Shown: positions 23,872 through 36,900 of the stretch, piece after piece
How positions within the stretch are numbered: position 1 is the stretch's first letter
How the letters are laid out: each line of letters starts with the position of its first letter
DNA from: Neoarius graeffei
Taxonomy: Eukaryota; Chordata; Actinopteri; Siluriformes; Ariidae
DNA length: 64,000 bases
Assembly: GCF_027579695.1 (NCBI RefSeq)
Contig: NC_083577.1
Location: 53,813,283-53,877,282 of the forward strand
Reading direction: 5' to 3'
Translations under genes and position numbers: made by a program
The notes under the pieces: generated by a model
Database searches by the model: none
The model's input: only the letters and a program-made list of their open reading frames with translations
What the model was told of the DNA's origin: nothing

Positions 23872-24940
23872 TGATGGGGTGGCTCAGTGGTTAGCACCAT
23901 CACCTCACAGCAAGAAGGTTCTGGATTCGAACATGCTAGCCTCTCGGTATGGGTTTTCCTCTGGGTGCTCCAGTTTCCTCCGACAGTCTAAAGACATGCA
24001 GATTAGGTCAACTGGCTACTTTAAGGTGGGGTTTACATTAGACCGTATCAGCGGATCATCAGATTAACGTTTTTAAAACGATTAGCGTGCACACAGCAAC
24101 GCCAATACACGATTTGCGTGCACACAGCAACGCCAATACACGGATACGCTAATCACATGACTAATTAGACAGCACGTAAGTTGAAATGTGTAAATGTGTA
24201 ATGTGTAAATTTCTCCTCAGCGGCTCGGCTCTGCAGGCATCCTGCGCTCCAAATCACTCTGCCCTGAACAGCGAGTGCCCTCTGGAGGGTGCGCACTCCG
24301 GCCCTGCGCAGCTCACAGAGCGGGCGAGTGAAGCGCACGAGCAGTGATTCGGGACTGAGCCGCTGTGTGTGTGATCCCAGTGCATATCGGGCATGCGCAA
24401 GTCACTTACCACTTGCAAGTGGAAGGATGGCAAGCCTAAAGACAATCATAACTACACAATGGGCAGTATTTGCATCAGTATTTGCAGTATTTTCATACTT
24501 TTATACTCTTTAATGAAAGGTGATACAAGGCGGAAGTCCGCGCTGTTTTTCAGCAGTCGCGTCACATGACCAACGCCAGCGAATCAGGAAGGTGGATGTC
24601 ACAGTGACGTTGTCCAATGACGACGTCAGCTAGAGCTCAGCACAGCGTATCTGCGTATTCTCAATGTTTACACAGCACCGGACCAGACACGAACTGGGTT
24701 GAATACGTGGGCCCTGACGGATTCCCGTTTCCCGGCGTTTTAATGTGAACGGACAGTGCATCCGCGAAGAAAACGAGACAGATACGGTCTACTGTAAACT
24801 TGGCCTAAATTGCCCATAGGTGTGAATGACTGTCTGTTTCTTTGTCTGGCAGCCTGTCAAGGGGGTGCTCTGCCCAGTGGCAGCTGGGATAAGTTCGATC
24901 TCACCCACAGTGGATAAGTTGTATAGAAAATGAATGAATG
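23872..24940 (+). mobile_element. SINE split by a PIF/Harbinger-like MITE
   Basis: Head and first half of the main SINE at about 23872-24024, second half at about 24806-24940. The 781-bp element between them fits exactly where the family consensus reads 'actctaaattgacc'. The SINE is old and diverged. Confidence 0.75.
24025..24805. mobile_element. PIF/Harbinger-like MITE, copy 1
   Basis: TAA on both sides (24022-24024 and 24806-24808). The ends GTTTACATTAGACCGTATC and GATACGGTCTACTGTAAAC are inverted. A second copy lies in the opposite orientation at 37686-38377. A 3-bp TAA duplication fits PIF/Harbinger. No reading frame. Confidence 0.75.
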
Positions 24941-25093
24941 AATGATGCAAATAGGGAGATGCTCTGCACATAGGTTATTTTACAAAGCTGCACAATTAAA
25001 AGAACCTTTTTGTGAAAAACATGAATAATATGTTTGCCAGCAGCAGTTGACACATGGTCTTGAGTGAAAGTGATGACTGAAGTGGACTCTACA

Positions 25094-26421
25094 ATGGCTA
25101 CAGGTGGAAGACAAACCCTAACAAATGGGCAAAAGAACAGAAGTATTAAGCACGCAGATCACATCAAACCTCAGCCAAACATCATACACCAAAGCAAGTG
25201 GAAATAATATACAATAATTTCCATTGATTTAATGAAAGTTTTGAGGGGTATTTTAGGTGTGATGCTTATTTGTCTTGATATACTACTTTTGTCACAGAGG
25301 ATGTGGATAGCAAAATAATGGTTGCAGAGACACTGGAGAGGTGGAAATCTTGGAAGCCAAGCAGCTTCTACTCACTGGGAATAGAAAGGTTTTGCTTTGG
25401 TGGTCATGAGATCAGCATCCACGAATCATTTGACTCATATGGTGCCATTATCTGGCCTGGGGTGAGAGCTGACACAAAACAAGCACAACTGAAGTGACTG
25501 AAAAACAGATTTGGTATTTCTGAATGTGATGAGAATTGGTTATAATGTGTATTTAGGCAGTGGCTCTCTGCAGCTACCTGGAAGCAAATCACAAGCATGT
25601 CAATCTGCAAGATAAGGCAGTGCTGGAGCTAGGAGCAGGAACAGGACTGGTGTCCATCGTAGCCTGTTTAATGGGTGAGTGAGGTAAAGATCCACTGAAC
25701 ATAATGTGGCAGAAGGAGAAGCATAGATTGAAGAAATATAACCATAACATTTCTATATTGTTTGTTGTTTCTAGGTGCATGGGTGACAGCCACAGACTTG
25801 CCAGACATCATAGACAATTTGAACTTCAATCTCTCGCGCAACACACGGGGCCGCTGCAGATACACACCTCAGGTGGCCCAGCTGACTTGGGGGGAAGATC
25901 TGGACCATAATTTTCCCAGTTCTATCTATAATTATGACTACATCCTATGTGCAGATGTTGTCTACCATCACAATTGTCTGGATGAACTGCTACTCACCAT
26001 GAAGCACTTCTGCAAACGTGGAACAGCCCTTCTCTGGGCCAACAAGGTCTGTACTAGATAGAAAAGAAAGAAATGGATTGAAAGAAATGGGTGCCTACTT
26101 AATGTCATTAGTGAAATAGTTAGACCATTTAACTTGATTAATATACAGAAGCTTTCTGTTGCCACTTTTTCCAAATCGCAAATGTGGTATGACCCAACAT
26201 ACAGAATGTTTCCTTCATCTGAGTGGTATACTTTTGCATCATCATCACACCAGGCTATGTATTATTTAATAAATTTTGCTCATCTTTTTTTTTTTTAACA
26301 GATCCGCTTGTCTTCAGACCTGAATTTCATTGAAAGTTTCAAGAAGGCCTTCAATACCACACTGCTATTGGAGGTTCCAGATGAGATGGTGCAAATCTAC
26401 CAGGCCACAGCACAAGAGTGA
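25094..26421 (+). CDS. mettl21c: Protein-lysine methyltransferase METTL21C-like
   Basis: Coding exons: 25094-25103, 25298-25461, 25557-25674, 25775-26046, 26302-26421; 684 nt, 227 residues. All introns are GT-AG and phases agree. Seven-beta-strand SAM-dependent methyltransferase, family 16: motif I ELGAGTG at residues 82-88, acidic loop TATDLP at 102-107, WGEDLD at 136-141, and the post-II motif ADVVYHH at 157-163. Against human METTL21C recalled from memory it shares SYGA..WPGA.ALC.YLE and the C-terminal LLWANK.R...FK..F.TTLL pattern; METTL21E, its sister, is the alternative. Mammalian METTL21C methylates lysines of muscle proteins such as chaperones and Alix; whether this copy does is inference. 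The first exon, with only ATGGCTACAG coding, is inferred from the required phase; the donor is CAG|gtggaa. Exons 2-5 are firm. Confidence 0.88.
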
Positions 26422-26517
26422 ATGTGAGAAGACACCGAGAGCAAGAGACAGCAACTGAAATATAAAAACGAGATTAAAAAAGAAAAATTGCCTTTATAGT
26501 TACAATATATTTTATTC

Positions 26518-26908
26518 TATCCACATTCACTGGATATGAGCAATTGTGTGCTCTGATTGGCTACACTATAGGTGATCAACTTATATACTGTGAGTAGAGA
26601 AAAACAAAATGGCAGAACGTGTTGCTGAACCAACCAAGGATGAAATAAAAACTCTACTCGAAAACAAAACACCAAAAAATACAAAAAAACCCAACAAAAT
26701 ACGGAATAAAAGTATTTGATGGGAAGACTGTATCTTTTTTTTTTAATTTTCAAGAATTATTATAGCATTTTCCACAAATTGCTACTGTCGTTTTGCCGGA
26801 TTGTTAAGTGGAAGTGATTTTGTTGGACATTTTGTATATAAAAAAAGATTTATCGAATTTGCAAAAAATAAAAATGCTCCGTTTCTCAAAATCCAGTGAA
26901 TGTGGATA
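26518..26908. mobile_element. MITE with TATCCACATTCACTGGAT ends
   Basis: Perfect 18-bp terminal inverted repeats at 26518-26535 and 26891-26908. The outermost TA on each side may be a Tc1/mariner-type target duplication. The interior is AT-rich without a frame. It starts about 100 bp after the mettl21c stop codon, so it may lie in or just past the 3' untranslated region. Confidence 0.8.
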
Positions 26909-27040
26909 CAATAAAGCAGTTATTCCACTCAATCTCATCATACATGGCTGATAGCTACTTGGCGTTATGCACCACGTCGGCTATCAGCTCATTTACGACT
27001 CGATTTTGTAGAATAACTTCAATATATGTTATAGTTATTA

Positions 27041-28641
27041 CAACCCCGATTCCAAAAAAGTTGGGACAAAGTACAAATTGTAAATAAAAATGGAATGCAA
27101 TAATTTACAAATCTCAAAAACTGATATTGTATTCACAAAAGAACATAGACAACATATCAAATGTCGAAAGTGAGACATTTTAAAATTTCATGCCAAATAT
27201 TGGCTCATTTGAAATTTCATGACAGCAACACATCTCAAAAAAGTTGGGACAGGGACAATAAGAGGCTGGAAAAGTTAAAGGTACAAAAAAGGAACAGCTG
27301 GAGGACCAAATTGCAACTCATTAGGCCAATTAGCAATAGGTCATTAACATGACTGGGTATAAAAAGAGCATCTTGGAGTGGCAGCGGCTCTCAGAACTAA
27401 AGATGGGAAGAGGATCACCAATCCCCCTAATTCTGCGCCAACAAACAGTGGAGCAATATCGGAAAGGAGTTCGACAGTGTAAAATTGCAAAGAGTTTGAA
27501 CATATCATCTACAGTGCATAATATCATCAAAAGATTCAGAGAATCTGGAAGAATCTCTGTGCGTAAGGGTCAAGGCTGGAAAACCATACTGGGTGCCCGT
27601 GATCTTCGGGCCCTTAGACGGCACTGCATCACATACAGGCATGCTTCTGTATTGGAAATCACAAAATGGGCTCAGGAATATTTCCAGAGAACATTATCTG
27701 TGAACGCAATTCACTGTGCCATCCGCCGTTGCCAGCTAAAACACTATAATTCAAAGAAGAAGCCGTATCTAAACACGATCCAGAAGCGCAGACGTCTTCT
27801 CTGGGCCAAGGCTCATTTAAAATGGACTGTGGCAAAGTGGAAAACTGTTCTGTGGTCAGACGAATCAAAATTTGAAGGTCTTTATGGAAATCAGGGATGC
27901 CGTGTCATTTGGACTAAAGAGGAGAAGGATGACCCGAGTTGTTATCAGCGCTCAGTTCAGAAACCTGCATCTCTGATGGTATGGGGTTGCATTAGTGCGT
28001 GTGGCATGGGCAGCTTACACATCTGGAAAGACACCATCAATGCTGAAAGGTATATCCAGGTTCTAGAGCAACATATGCTCCCATCCAGACGACGTCTCTT
28101 TCAGGGAAGACCTTGCATTTTCCAACATGACAATGCCAAACCACATACTGCATCAATTACAGCATCATGGCTGCGTAGAAGAAGGGTCCGGGTACTGAAC
28201 TGGCCAGCCTGCAGTCCAAATCTTTCACCCATAGAAAACATTTGGCGCATCATAAAACGGAAGATACGACAAAAAAGACCCAAGACAGTTGAGCAACTAG
28301 AATCCTACATTAGACAAGAATGGGTTAACATTCCTATCCCTAAACTTGAGCAACTTGTCTCCTCAGTCCCCAGACGTTTACAGACTGTTGTAAAGAGAAA
28401 AGGGGATGTCTCACTGTGGTAAACATGGCCTTGTCCCAACTTTTTTGAGATGTGTTGTTTTCATGAAATTTAAAATCACCTAATTTTTCTCTTTAAATGA
28501 TACATTTTCTCAGTTTAAACATTTGAATAGAATTCATGTTCTATTCTGAATAAAATATGGAATTTTGAAACTTCCACATCATTGCATTCCGTTTTTATTT
28601 ACAATTTCTACTTTGTCCCAACTTTTTTGGAATCGGGGTCG
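27041..28641 (+). mobile_element. Complete Tc1-family transposon, copy 1
   Basis: 1601 bp flanked by TA (27039-27040 and 28642-28643). The outer ends are CAACCCCGATTCC and its complement. Each end also holds two direct repeats of the word AAAAAAGTTGGGACA: outer at about 27053 and inner at about 27236, mirrored on the right at about 28435 and 28615. This is the IR/DR layout known from Sleeping Beauty-type Tc1 elements. Two broken copies of the same family are at 45755 and 62347. Confidence 0.95.
27349..28422 (+). CDS. Tc1-type transposase, intact 357 aa
   Basis: Single open frame. Residues about 25-75 form a helix-turn-helix ([20 protein letters not shown], then [10 protein letters not shown]). 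Residues 80-165 form the second DNA-binding half, with basic stretches such as KRRRLLWAK. The catalytic triad is complete and correctly spaced: D171 in WSDESKF, D261 in QHDNAKPH, E296 in SPIENIW, with 34 residues between the last two (DD34E). It binds the inner and outer terminal repeats and moves the element by cut and paste into TA. Length is near the 340-350 usual for Tc1. No break is visible, so it may still code for active protein; that is inference. Other members in this window are frame-shifted. Confidence 0.92.
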   Translation: MTGYKKSILEWQRLSELKMGRGSPIPLILRQQTVEQYRKGVRQCKIAKSLNISSTVHNIIKRFRESGRISVRKGQGWKTILGARDLRALRRHCITYRHASVLEITKWAQEYFQRTLSVNAIHCAIRRCQLKHYNSKKKPYLNTIQKRRRLLWAKAHLKWTVAKWKTVLWSDESKFEGLYGNQGCRVIWTKEEKDDPSCYQRSVQKPASLMVWGCISACGMGSLHIWKDTINAERYIQVLEQHMLPSRRRLFQGRPCIFQHDNAKPHTASITASWLRRRRVRVLNWPACSPNLSPIENIWRIIKRKIRQKRPKTVEQLESYIRQEWVNIPIPKLEQLVSSVPRRLQTVVKRKGDVSLW

Positions 28642-28649
28642 TATTATTT

Positions 28650-29143
28650 ACAAGTTTCAAAAATGCAAGTTATAAAACTCAATTCTACTGAGAATCTGCA
28701 GCAAGACTTAAATTCCTGTTCACCAACATTCTGCGTTTAGTCTCACAGAGGAAAAAATAATTATGTCCATTTCAATTTCATTACAAAAATTCACAGGGTG
28801 AATACTTAAGCATGGCACTGTATAATTAACTGTAAATTTGTGTATATTTAAATTAGTGACAAAACACTACGTCAGCTAAGAACTACTGGCATTTAAATTT
28901 AATTACTTATGTGATCCAACTTTTCTGTACATAAGACAGTTCAATGAAAGAAAGTTCTGTATTCCTTGAAAAATACTTGTGATATTGGTACATGAAGTCC
29001 TAGGTTATGCGAAGAATATTAATTTCAGATGAAACTTGATTAGTCTATGTCAATAAAACACACACACGAGTGTTTTACTGGGAAATACGCCACTCGTATT
29101 TTTCCCATACGAAGTACATCACGGATCTGAGTGACGTATTTAA
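28650..29143. other. Intergenic, nothing firm
   Basis: No gene seen. The 'gagtgttttactgggaaata' words near 29065 hint at a further decayed MITE. Confidence 0.35.
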
Positions 29144-30474
29144 ACTAGACTGCATTTCCACAGAGAAAATGCGAAGAGTGCTTGCTGAGCTGTAGCAGAA
29201 CAGCTATCATGCTAAGGTGAACATGTTAACAGCTAGCATGCTAAGCGCTAGCATGCTAACATTTTAATGGTAACATGAGAATTGTTAGCATGCAAACGGG
29301 AAGGTAACAGCTAATGTGCTAACATTAATTGTAAATATGCAAACATGCTGATGTTAATATGCTGGCTCACATGCGAACCCTCTCTGTCCAACATGCTAAC
29401 GGCTAACGTGTTAATTGTATGCTCACAAGCTAATGCTAACATTACCGCATTAATGCTAACATGCTAATGGTAACATGCTAACACTCACAAGCTAATGGTA
29501 ACATGCTAACATGCTAATGCTAACAGCTAAGATACTAATAACGTTAACTGTTAGCATGCTAATGTCAACATGCTAACATCTTGAATCTTAACAGCTAACA
29601 AGCTAATACTAACATGTTAACTTAAATGCTAACATGCCAATGCTAACACATGCTACCTGTTAGCATGCTAACATGCTCATGCTAAGGCTCACATGCTAAG
29701 GCTAACATTCTAACAGCTAGCATGTTAACATGCAAACAGCTAACATGCAAATATGCTAATGGCTAAGATGTGGGTTGTGTGGGGGCATGTGTGCAAGTAT
29801 TCCTAATAAAATGGCCATTGAGTTAAAGTTGATTTGTTGTCAAAGTCTCAAATGATCAGATTCTTGCTAAATGCATTACCACCTATGGGAGAATGGAAGA
29901 ATGACTCAGTCAAGCTTCCAATAATTAACAGCAATGTGGAGGAAAAAGGGATGGATGAAAGGCAAGACAAAGACGAGTGCAGGTCTGACCTGATATGTGT
30001 GATGGGTGATTTGGCCTGAGGTGCCGTATGAAGTTTGGTGGATGTGTGGTGAAGTGTTACTGAGCAAAACTCCATTCATTTGAATGAGGCCAAAAATCAG
30101 TCTACGGAGGTAAAAAGGGATGCATGAAAACCAAGGAAAAGACGAGTGCAGGTCTCAGATGAGGGGACGGATCTGTGCGGGAACTTGGCCTGAGGCATCA
30201 TGTGAAGTTTGGTTACACGGTTCAAAAAAATTGATGGAGAGTGAAAGTTTTTCTCCCGAAACTCCATTCATTTTCAATGGGGCCCAAAATCAATGCAAGC
30301 CTACGGAGGAAAAAGGGATGAGTGTAAAGTAAGGAAAAGACGATTGCAAGTCAGACCTAATTGCATGGATGTGTCGGGGGAGTTGGCCTGAAGCATCACA
30401 TGAGGTTTGGTGCATCGGCGATGGAGCATGTCCGAGCAGGACGATTTGATTCGTAAGCCCTATTCATTCTCTAT

Positions 30475-30506
<32 letters not shown>

Positions 30507-30702
30507 GAATGACAGAAAAACGGCAAGAACGAAAGAACGGGTGCGTTGATCCAAAAGCTGTATACAAGCACACTACACCGCTTCAAGACAGACGTTTTGG
30601 AGTTGGAATGGTGTCCCTATCTCAAAAGTTGTAGGAGTAGCGGCTCCAAAAAATGGGTGGACAGGAATAAATAAAATGTAAACTTAAGAATAGTGTGCTT
30701 GC
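29144..30702 (-). repeat. TIR element with TTAGCATG minisatellite, copy B
   Basis: Inverted counterpart of 1062-2625. It begins with the shared 'ctagactgcatttcc' and 'gtgcttgctgagctgtagca' words and ends with AGTGTGCTTGC at 30692-30702. The octamer array fills about 29200-29770 and the module with 'ccattcatttgaatgaggcc' repeats follows. A 31-base G run lies at 30475-30505, where copy A has a T-rich stretch. Confidence 0.7.
30475..30505. repeat. G31 homopolymer
   Basis: Thirty-one consecutive G inside minisatellite element copy B. Length may be inexact. Confidence 0.8.
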
Positions 30703-30712
30703 GGCGTACTAA

Positions 30713-30864
30713 TAATAATATTGACTGGCTTGGAGTGGTTTATCAGATATATTCCATTCAGCTAGCACGATACTGAATGAGTCTAAGATGAGTTCAAGAT
30801 CATGCTAGTTTAATGGAACATATCTGATAGACCATGAAAAAAAAACCCCAGCCAATATTATTAT
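30713..30864. mobile_element. Small palindromic MITE
   Basis: About 150 bp whose halves ('atattgactggcttggagtg', 'ccagccaatatt') are inverted with a short centre. A relative lies at 54682-54821. Confidence 0.6.
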
Positions 30865-32789
30865 ACATACACACACTTCATATCAGCATTCTCAAAGGCC
30901 AAAGCAAGCTTACTCGTGACTGAGCGCTGTTAGCACAGAAGTGCAGTCACTTTCCAGCCGGCATATCATCCATCAGCGCGGCAGTGCAGTCACTTTCCAG
31001 CCGCTGTCGCGTTCAGCAGTAGCGTTGGCCTTTGCTAACACTAGCCCAGTCTAGCCAGTGCTATTGGCATAGGTTAACGACCAAGAAACTAAGATTCTGT
31101 CTCCAGACTCTTCCACATACGCTCGCCACAGTATTTTTTAACTCCGACTTCAGTATTCATTTCCCCATGCAATTTACTTACTTTTAAAATCAGCATCGAC
31201 AGCTACACACAACAGAGCGACCCGGCAGCCAAAATTCTCTCAAAATCTTCCGTTTTTAACAACGCAAATCTGGCGACCATGCTTGTTTATGAATGGTCAC
31301 AGACACGAGCATGGAAGTTTTACATCTCTGCCATGTGACGTCATGTCTCCACAATATACAATATCGCAACAATATTGCATGTTCATTGGGTAGAGTGGTG
31401 TAATTCTTGTAGGATAAGCAATAGAACAACATTGCATGCTATCAAACCAAATGAATGAGACCCACTAGAAGGGAATAGAATAGGTTTTTAGTCCATGGAA
31501 AGTGTCCTGTATGTATAATTTCCAATATCATCACTCCCAGTGTTTTCCCACTGACTAGACGCACATTGTCAAAATAGTAAACCAGTTCAAAATTAAAACA
31601 TAATAAAAAAAAACCCTCGATTAACTTGCATATTTTTTGTGAATGTGTCTATAATTTAAAAAAAAGTGGCAAGAAATTATGAATTTTATCTTCGTGTTGA
31701 AAAATATTGCACTTGTTTGCCTCGCTCTTTCGTGAAATATGTTCACCACTTAAAGATAAACTTCAGATCTTTGCGTGACCATAATATCCCCTCTCTGTCA
31801 ACTTCTAAACAACCTTATCTTGACCAAGTAAATAAACCTGTATTCTTGTTTTGTACCCAACAACAAAATAATGAACATTTAGGCTGAATTCTCATCTTTA
31901 TGAATATGGTTTTACACACAAAAATTAAAATTTTCAAATGAGAGGAGCTAACAAATTGGTGGTAGGTGCAGCTAATAAACTGGCCAGTGTGTGTACACAC
32001 ACGCACACAATATACACTTGGGTTGTAATTACAAATCTTTATTATATAAATAAACAGCATAACAGAAAACTAAGGTCAAACGTAACTTTATCCAAGTATA
32101 TTTTGCAGATACACCTGCATAACACTGCTGATGAACTGAGAAACTAGCAGTTTTGGTGGTTTATCTTCTTTCTGCTTCAAGCTTTTTCATGAAAGTGTCC
32201 ATCAGGTCACCATGTCCTTGCAGAATGTAATATAGGCTCTATGGGTTTAGAGCTCGAGCTAGATCTCGGATCTGCCCTGCCAGGATGCCAAAACTGTTTC
32301 TCCATAGCAGTGACCATCACTGATTTAAGGGCATTTAAACATTCAACCTGGACCTCATTAGATTAAAATTCACCCAATTACATGATATACAATGTTGAGG
32401 GACAAACCAAAAATCTGACACACTCTCCTAGCTAATTTTAAAGTTCACAGTGCCACCTTCAGGCAGCAACTGCCAGCTCCAGGCTAAAAGAACAGCACAA
32501 GGCAGAGATATATAAGGAGAGTGGGAGTGGGGGCTGTACGCTCAGCACAACAGGATGTGAGCCTCCAAGCCTTCTTAGACAGGACAAAAACTGATAACAG
32601 GCAGGCCTTCCTGATTATTATTTATGAATGCCATTATTTGCCATTTCTATGCTGCTAGCTACATTATACAGTACACAACACCGTTTTTGAAAATGCATTG
32701 AACCATGCTTTGGCAACTAGATTTCCCAACTAGGGATTTATTCAAAAATCATTTGTACTTGAATAGGTACCAGGACAATACACACATAG
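30865..32789. other. Intergenic between repeats and tfdp1 3' end
   Basis: No gene recognised. Contains AT-rich sequence and probable old repeat scraps around 31640-31760. Coding-like signals are absent on both strands. Confidence 0.4.
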
Positions 32790-32807
32790 AAAAATATATA
32801 TAAAAGG

Positions 32808-32813
32808 TTTATT
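32808..32813 (-). other. Polyadenylation signal of tfdp1
   Basis: AATAAA on the minus strand, about 1.1 kb past the tfdp1 stop codon at 33910. It is the first canonical signal that gives a compact 3' untranslated region; others further on (near 32036) are possible. CA repeats lie within the UTR at 33258-33287. Confidence 0.5.
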
Positions 32814-33909
32814 GTAAATTAGTAATATTACATTAATATCACCAATAAACACCTTGCATTCAATGTTTTTAAAACATATTTTAATTTCCAAACTTATATT
32901 AGATTACAGAAAAGTTATTTTTGTGAAGTCAATACAACAGGTTGGTTTTTTTTTTACATTTTACAAGGGAGTTTGTTTTTTTGTTTTTTTTAAATATACA
33001 TCACACACGCCTCTCATACTGGGATAATAATCATGACTTACTCCGTAGTGTGACTGACCTGGAGAGGAAATGAGAAACTAATCTTTAGAGGTTCAATTTC
33101 CTATAAATTTAAGTGGATAATAAAAGTTTCTCCGATTTCCTGATGACTGTCAGTTGTAAAACACAGAGGGAACAGGACAGGGTTCACCTCTAAAGCTCAA
33201 AAAAAAAAAAAAGGCTGTTCAACAGAGCTCCCAGTAACAGCTGCCCACAAAACACGCACGCGCACACACACACACACACACACACAAGCCATCAGTTCCT
33301 CCAATCTTGCAAAAAGTGTCCATACATCCAAAGACTTGCCCCGATGGGGCAAAATGGTAAGCTGGCTGTGCCGATTCTTTGCGCCTAGAGTCTAAGAGGT
33401 GGCAGCAATCTGAATCTTCAGAATAAGCCAGCATTTAAAAGGGGAAAAAAAAAAATTGTTCAAAAGCAGATAGCCTAATTATGTTACAGAGAGAGGTCAC
33501 ACAACACATTCTCCAACAGCAGGTTGGTATCTGCTTGAGAAGGGGGTTCTTTTGTAAGTCATGCTAATTCCAGCAGATGCTGGATGGCATAGTGCTGCAA
33601 CTTCATAAAAGTTCCACAAAAGTCCTCTTTTTTTTTTTTTGAAAACTACAGCTACAAGGATTAAATATCAGAACCTGCACTAGCACGGTGCTGTGATTTC
33701 ACAGCCTAAGCCATACAGAAGAAAGGGCTGAATGAAACCAACACTCCTTTAAAGCCCATGCTTCAATACCCTTCAAGATAAACAAAACAAACAAAAAAAA
33801 AAAAGGGTGAAAATTAAAGGACTGCTAGGAGCAGACAGGGAGAGGGAGCTTGTGTGTATACAATAAACCCCGTGAATACAGCTGTTGGAGGAAGTGCGGC
33901 TTGACAGGG

Positions 33910-36900
33910 TTAGTCATCTTCATCATTTTCATCATAGTCATCATCATCCTCATCATCATCCATGTAAGAAACTGGGGTCTCGACCCGAGAACCACTGTAG
34001 TGTGAGTCGTTGGAGCTGGAGGCCATTGTTCCGTCTGCTCCACTTTCACTAAGCAGAGAAGAGCAGAAGCAGACCAAAACATTAACCTTCAAGTACTAAC
34101 TTCATGGTTTAAAAACATACAGCCACTTAGTCTGAGCTAGAGGTCTGCGCGGGACAGAATTTTCAGTCCCGCTCCCGCAAAGAATTATGATTTTCAGTCC
34201 CGCTCCCGCCTGCCATATTTTGTCCCGCCCGCAAATCCCACATGATGCAGACATTCGCGTTATTTCTCACGAAAGTTCTTGTCATTGGCTTGGGGAATTA
34301 AACATGCTGAGCTTAGCTGAGCTCTCCACTGACCGATCCTTCATTTATTGTAAGTTTATTGTTTAGACTCTGACATTCTGCTGACACATTCCAAGTTGAG
34401 CGCTGCATGCGCTCATGATTGACAGCTCTCGCTTTGCGCACTCCAGAGTCTGTGGCGTTATGATTCCAACCGTGACTTCATTCTCCTCTCATATGAAGTG
34501 TTGCGTAACCACAACCAGCTCCTCAGATTATACACTGTCTATTTCCCTCTGCGTCGTACACGAGTGAGAACGACTTCCAAAATGTCTGATTTCAGGACTC
34601 TTGACTTAACTGTAAATGTACCTCTTTTTAAAGCAGCACTTACTTCTGAAGCACTGTGAGCTTCACTAGAGGAGCTCTGCTCTTCTGCCATGATCGGAGA
34701 TCTCAAACATGGAAGAGCGGAAAGGAATCGGAAACGTACGCGAGATTAGACCACATCCGCAAATTTAGGCATCTTAAAATGTTATTAATGCCAAATAAAA
34801 TATCCAGCACAAATTATATATGATAGACATAAATTAATAATTTATAAATTTTACTTTAAACACGTTTTTAGTTAGCGGGGCTGCAGCTCATCACCTCTCC
34901 CGCCCACGCCCACATTGTGCACTCCCCCTCCCGCCCGCGCCCGCAATGAGCTTTCAAAATTTGTCCCGTGCCGCACTGCTTTGCGTCGGGTCCCGCAGGA
35001 GTGCAGGGCTCTAGTCTGAGCTTTCAGAGTCTGGCAATCCATGAATAACAGCAGCACTCAGCAGGAAGTCATACAACTACTGGCTACTACAGCCACAGAT
35101 TACCAATTCCATGAAGCAGAAAACTTGACTCACCTGCTGACATGATAGCGACTCCCATTGGCAGATGAAGTCCCCGTCATGTAGACGTTACTAATTGGAC
35201 CCTGTGCCATTTCTGCATTGGAAAAGAAAAAACATTTGCGGTAAACACCATCCTACTGCTTTGCCTCCATCGTGACTATTCTAGTAAAATGTCAACTAAA
35301 TGCTTTCTGCACTTTCTGCTTCAGTAAATATTTCTCTTCACAATTTACTGACAGCTGCAAGGTATGCAAAGTTATACATAAATGCACTAAAACAAATACT
35401 TGGAGAAATTCGCATCTGGACTCCACTGAAGCACCACAGTGAAATTTTCCCAGTTATGCAAAAGTCATATAATCACTATGAAAATTCTTTAGTTGGACTT
35501 GCCACTTTTTGAAAAATGTTGCCCAAACTGGCATACGAACACAGGATGAGTGAAATCAGTCTTGGGGAACAATTTAACTGAGAAATATTGACGCATGACA
35601 AACCTTTAATTTTGCATCCATAATGTTCATAACTGAACTAACAGATATTTAGGCACTGTCAAAAAGCAGGGATCCTGATGAGTGTATGAGCAAAATATTT
35701 GCAAGGGCACAAAATCAGCCTGAATAGAACAATATTATAGCATATGAACCATCAAATAGTGTAGTGTATTTCGTGTCAAATTGCTGCACTGTGTCTTGAC
35801 AGTGATATCAATGGATACACATCACAGTTATGAATACATATTTACTCCTTTCTTTGACACGGCATGCCATGCACCAGAAACACCACCATGGCATTTATTA
35901 TGGTGCGACTCTGCTGGGTGCCTGGTGGACAGCAGTGAACCAGCGCGTTCACGTTACATCTTTACTGTATAGTTACAATCGAATATCAGACTTGATGTCA
36001 AACTGTTGTCTGGTTACATCTGTCACATCCACATGCGTTGGAGCTTGGAGCGCACAGTTGCAGACTGCAAAGCGCGCACACGCCATTAGGACTAATCAGT
36101 AACCGGTGCATGCTAATGAAAGCTCAATCACAGCACATAAATATAAGGACTCTTAGGTCACACATGGACTTTGCGAAAGCCTTGTAGTTTATATCGCTTT
36201 TCTGGTTTTGACCCTGTTTTTGGACTGAGTATTGGATTACCTCTAATATTCTGTCTGTGCCTCAACCACTGCCCGTTTTTTTTTTCCTCTCAAATAAAAC
36301 TATTCCTGCACTTATAGTCCATCACCCTTATATGACAGTCAATTGTCCAACAAGCTAATGGACTAGTTTTACATGAAACGGTCATGAACATTTTCCATAA
36401 AATGTGTTGGTAAATAATTCCATATTTTTTTAAAAAAAGCAAATAAAAATTAAGCGCTAGATAAAAAACCCATCTAGGTAAATAAAAGTTACAAAATTGC
36501 GTTGTCTGGTAGTCAAGTGTTTGAGATACGTTGCTTTGCACTTACAGTTCAGTTCCATTACGTCCAAAAAGTCCACAGTCCAAAAAGACATGCAGGTTAG
36601 GTTAACTGGTGACTCTAAATTGACCGTAGGTGTGAATGTGAGTGTGAATGGTTGTCTGTGTCTATGTGTCAGCCCTGTGATGACCTGGCGACTTGTCCAG
36701 GGTGTACCCCGCCTTTCGCCCGTAGTCAGCTGGGATAGGCTCCAGCTTGCCTGCAACCCTGTAGAACAGGATAAAGCTGCTAGAGATAATGAGAGATTGC
36801 ATGCCATCTTCTATTCCTTCCTAACACTCAATTTCATTCTTACACATATTTTGACCTCATCAAGGTTTCAGTGAATTTGGTAATGTTATAAAGCTAGTGA

